57,029 nucleotides of DNA, from assembly GCF_003144115.1 (NCBI RefSeq), contig NW_020312029.1, forward strand, positions 1-57,029, given 5' to 3'. The notes beneath the pieces are model-generated. The model saw nothing but the letters and a program-made list of their open reading frames with translations, searched no databases and had not been told where the DNA came from. Positions within the stretch are counted from its first letter, which is position 1, and each line of letters starts with the position of its first letter. This stretch comes from Tilletiopsis washingtonensis. Taxonomy: Eukaryota > Basidiomycota > Exobasidiomycetes > Entylomatales. Shown here piece by piece: positions 54,138-57,029 of the stretch. Made by a program: the position numbers and the translations under genes.

Positions 54138-56058
54138 TCAGTGGCTCGCGCCCTTGCCTGCGTTGCCCTCGGGCACGCGCGCTTTCCAGTGCGCTGCCGC
54201 GGCGCGAGCGTCCGACAGAGCTCGCTCTCGCACCTCGGCCTGCAGCGTCGTGGCCCACGCCTCGCTGTCTGGGCCCGGCTCAGCCTCGCGACCCCATGGA
54301 CGCTCCCAGACGCGCCGCCGACCGAGCATCGCCCAATTGCGCGTGCTCGGGATGCGCAGCGCCTCCTTCTCGAGATGCCAGCCGGCCAGCAGGTGCAGGC
54401 GCGACACGTACGCAAGGTACGCGACATTGCGCGAGCGCGAGGCAGTTGCCGGGCTGTCTGCGCTGGGCGAGAATGGACCGCGCTCGAGCTCCGTCTGCGT
54501 GGCCGCAAGCAGTTGCGCTGCGGCCTCCGAGTCGTCGCCGTCCAGGCCGAGAGCCTGGCGCAGCTGCTCGTCCGTCATCAGCTTGAGGCGTGCGTCTGTG
54601 AAGCGGTCGCCGCCGAGCTTCCAGAAGCAGCACGGCATGTTGACGAACGCAGAGCGTGGCGTTGCAGCTGCCAGCAGCGGCAGCCACGGCGTCAGCTCGT
54701 CGGCGTGGTTGCCGATGAGGAACGAGCCCTCGGGTGGTGTGGCTTCGCGAACTGCGGCTGTCTCCTGCCCGCCGCTCAGCAAGCAGATGACTAGCTCAGC
54801 GACGTCGATGGACACGGTGCGCAGGTCTGCACCTCCAGGAGCAGCGCGGTAGCCCTCCCAGGACTTGCGCTCTCGCAGATCCATGCCGTAGCCAACATAG
54901 CCCTGCGCGAGAAGACGTCAGCTTGGGCAAAGCACCGCGGCGCAAGCGACTCGCCTCTGCGTTGAGGATGTGCACCAGCAGCCCGTTGCCGCAGCCGAGA
55001 TCGACGAAGCCGCCCTCAGGCCTGCCCCACGTGCTCCATGGCCGGTCGTCTGACGCCGCGGTCGACTCGTACATGCCCTTCCAGAGGCACATCAGCCATG
55101 CCGCGATGCCAAGATCCTCAAAGACGTGCTTGGCGGGGTTCGTCGTCTCCGCCCACGTCGCGATGAGGCGCGCCGTGTGTCGCTCCTTGAGCGCAAGGTA
55201 TGTGTCGAGGTAGAGCACGCGCGGCACGAGGACGTCGTGGTGCACGCGCTTGACGTAGTCGTGCGCCGTGCCCCAGGAGTGCATGTGTTGTACCTTGAGC
55301 AGCATGAGCGCCGTGCGTGCCAGACGGTCGTCGGCCGGCAAGGGCGACGGCGTGGTCGGGAAGCCGATGTAGAAGACTCGCAGCGCGCCGAAGCGAGGCG
55401 GCGTGCTGAGTGCGTCGGCCGACGAGGCGTCGAACTGGAATGACAGAGCCCGCACGGCTGGGTGGTAGTACGGCACCTCGTCGGCAGACTCGGGCAGCTC
55501 GGCGGGCTGCTCGCCGTCGTCTGGCTGCGTACTGCTTGGCGCTGTACCGCGTGCCTCGCCAAGCGCCGTGCGGCTTGTGCGCGAGCGGTACTGCGTGTAC
55601 ACGACGAGAGCATCCTGCGTCGAGGGCTCTTGCGTGTAGAAGCTGCACTCCTGCTCCATCGGCCAGTCCATCGAGCGGCGCGGCAGCAGGCGGCGGTGTA
55701 CGCGCTTGAAGCGTCGCCAGTCCGCCGACGATGACGGCCCCGCCGCATCGTCGTCGGCGTCCTCGTCGGCGAGCACGTCGGCGCGCAGGATGGTGCTCGA
55801 GTTGCGCTCGGGATGGTGCACCAGCGAGACCATCACCTCGAGCCAGGCGTCCAGCGGCGCATAGGCCGTGCACTCGGCCAGCGGCAGCCACTCGTCTTCT
55901 TCGCGCTGCTGCGGCAGGCCGGAGAGGCTGCGTGGCAGTGGGGCCAGCGCCGCGGCCGAGCTTGGGCCAGCCGTGGCATCTGCACTGCCGAGCAGCAGGC
56001 GGGCATCGCACGGCGGCCGAGCAGCAGTGGCAGCGGAAGAGGAGCTTGCCTTGGTCAT
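54138..56058 (-). CDS. TRM44: tRNA (uracil-2'-O)-methyltransferase TRM44
   Basis: Two exons (56058-54955 and 54902-54138) encode 622 residues. The SAM-binding motif is GGFVDLGCGNGLLVHILN. After splicing it runs into EGYVGYGMDLRERKSWEGY, the Trm44 signature. Upstream conserved blocks are DWPMEQECSFYTQEPSTQDA, LVPRVLYLDTYLALKERH, WAETTNPAKHVFEDLGIAAW and LMCLWKGMYES. Downstream are FLIGNHADELTPWLPLLAA and FVNMPCCFWKLGGDRF. The enzyme methylates U44 of serine tRNAs in the cytoplasm. The single intron (54903-54954, 52 nt) uses a GC donor (GAG|GCGAGT) with a CTGAC branch; no GT donor keeps the conserved frame. The N-terminus is Ala/Ser-rich and poorly conserved, so the start is probable but not certain. 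Confidence 0.93.
54903..54954 (-). other. TRM44: GC-AG intron of TRM44
   Basis: Exon ...GCAGAG, intron GCGAGTCGC...CTGACGTCTTCTCGCGCAG, exon GGCTATGTT. Splicing here gives NAEGYVGYGMDL as in the family. Nearby GT dinucleotides give frames that lose GYVGYG. Confidence 0.85.
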
Positions 56059-57029
56059 GCTGATGATGCTGAGGGGTCAAAGTCCGCCGAGGTAGCCTTG
56101 GGTCGCGTTGGTCTGGCGCCGCGTCTCGCCCACAGCTCCTTCAGGCACAGGGGCCGGCCGCCGCCACGTTGATGAGAGACCTTGAGAGCTTGCCGCAGCT
56201 TATCAGCCGCAGAGGCCGCTTCGGCGTAGCCCCGCACCTATTGCTGAGCCGAGTCTCTCGGAGAGCGGCACCGCAGCAGTCAGGGGCGAAGGAGGCAGCT
56301 CTTGGACCGACCTGTGCAGAGAGAGCGCTTGTGAGTGAGAGCTCTGCAATTGCGCGGTCTCGTGCCCAGATGGGCGCTCCAGCACGCTAGAAAATGCAGC
56401 CAGCTCCGCTCTCTCCTGCTCTGCAGGCTCAGCAGCAGCACACAGCCTGCAGAGCACCTGCTCAGTGCCCAGACAGCACAGGCCCAGTGCCTGTGAGTGT
56501 GCAGCCCAGACCAGGCCTGCAATGCCCTCACTGCTCCCTTCTGGTCCAGTACAGCAGTCATGCTAGCTGCACTGCTGCCATCATGCGCCTGTCATGTGAC
56601 GCCATGGCTGGCCTTACTGTGCAGGCAGCAGGCAGCAGAGGCTCTTGTCCTGGTGGGTGAGGACAAGGAGCATGTGCAGAAATCAGCTGATCTTGACATG
56701 CAGCAGTGGCTCAGGGGCGCTGCACATCTGTCTCAGTGCAACGTGACGGCAGCGGCAGAGTGTGATGTGACAGAAGAGAGGAGTAGAGTGCTCTGTGATT
56801 GCCTCCCAGCCTGGCGCCCCTGTGCTCCTGCCCTGTGCCCTGTGAGTGCCTGCCAGGCAGCCCAGCTGTGTGCTGCAGCCCAATTTGCCAGCAAGGCCCG
56901 CCTTTATTCCGTGCCCGCGCTGCGAGCGCACACTTGAGTTTGGGGGCTACCTCGGCCGGCGAGGAGCGCCAAGCTCTAAGCCGCGGAGTAGCGCTACCGG
57001 CCGGGAAAGGCGTGGGAGCGCACTCAGAG
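56059..57029. other. Region upstream of TRM44 to the window end
   Basis: This holds the TRM44 promoter (near 56059-56300) and then a compositionally different block (56395-56890, listed separately). No gene can be supported. The last 90 bases return to normal CpG-rich composition. Confidence 0.5.
56395..56890. repeat. CpG-depleted block, possible decayed repeat
   Basis: In the 480 bases from 56401 to 56880 I count 8 CpG dinucleotides, while CA and TG are abundant (CAGCAG, CTGTG, TGTGAGTG words). Neighbouring DNA of similar or slightly higher GC has several CpG per 60 bases. Such CpG loss with CpA/TpG gain is the mark of methylation-linked C-to-T decay, usually of repeated DNA. No transposon domain can be recognised. 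Confidence 0.55.

Noticed and set aside
54903-54990. GT donors as alternatives to the GC donor in TRM44
   Set aside because: GT at 54952-54951 and near 54934 lead to frames that lose the conserved GYVGYGMDLR segment, and the second would make a 35-nt intron.

Overview
This window is the left end of a chromosome from a GC-rich fungus. It opens with about 16 perfect CCCTAA units, which is a (TTAGGG)n telomere read from the end inward. The genes have many short introns, mostly 50-60 nt, with GTGAGT- or GTGCGT-like donors and a CTGAC-like branch site just before the AG. This structure, the gene content and the strong GC/CpG richness fit a basidiomycete. Ustilaginomycotina is the best guess, but that is inference from style and not a database result. 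No rRNA, tRNA, CRISPR array or intact mobile element was recognised.

Layout. Positions 1-173 are telomere. Positions 174-4311 are gene-free subtelomeric DNA with decayed minisatellite-like repeats. Positions 4312-16549 hold a subtelomeric set of accessory genes: a PF04199-type cyclase, a 7-TM membrane protein, a hemerythrin-like protein, a plant-type O-methyltransferase, and a 984-residue A-T-TE enzyme of the atromentin/aryl-quinone synthetase type. The last two are divergently transcribed and look like the core of a small biosynthetic gene cluster, which is the most interesting system here.

Positions 16765-21881 hold a PTM1/lung-7TM family protein and a Zn2Cys6 transcription factor. A gene-poor stretch (21882-32620) follows, interrupted only by a bacterial-type lipase (26665-28630). 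Positions 32621-34648 encode a secreted type-B carboxylesterase. From 34955 to 56058 the chromosome is ordinary dense housekeeping DNA: an unknown proline-rich protein, UTP11 (18S rRNA processing), an unknown SR/AP-repeat protein, a TMEM115-family Golgi protein, a TBL1/SIF2-like LisH-WD40 protein, SLA2/END4 (endocytosis), RSE1/SF3b3 (splicing) and TRM44 (tRNA Um44 methylation). The last kilobase contains a CpG-depleted block unlike the rest of the window.

Gene-structure curiosities readable directly from the sequence are: a 55-nt intron that appears to split the SLA2 start codon (AT|G), a GC-AG intron in TRM44, a 755-nt intron in the TMEM115 gene carrying a 52-bp tandem hairpin repeat, and an in-frame 57-nt intron in the WD40 gene that a simple ORF call would retain. 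Gene coordinates run from start codon to stop codon and include introns. Splice sites were read by eye from consensus and family conservation.
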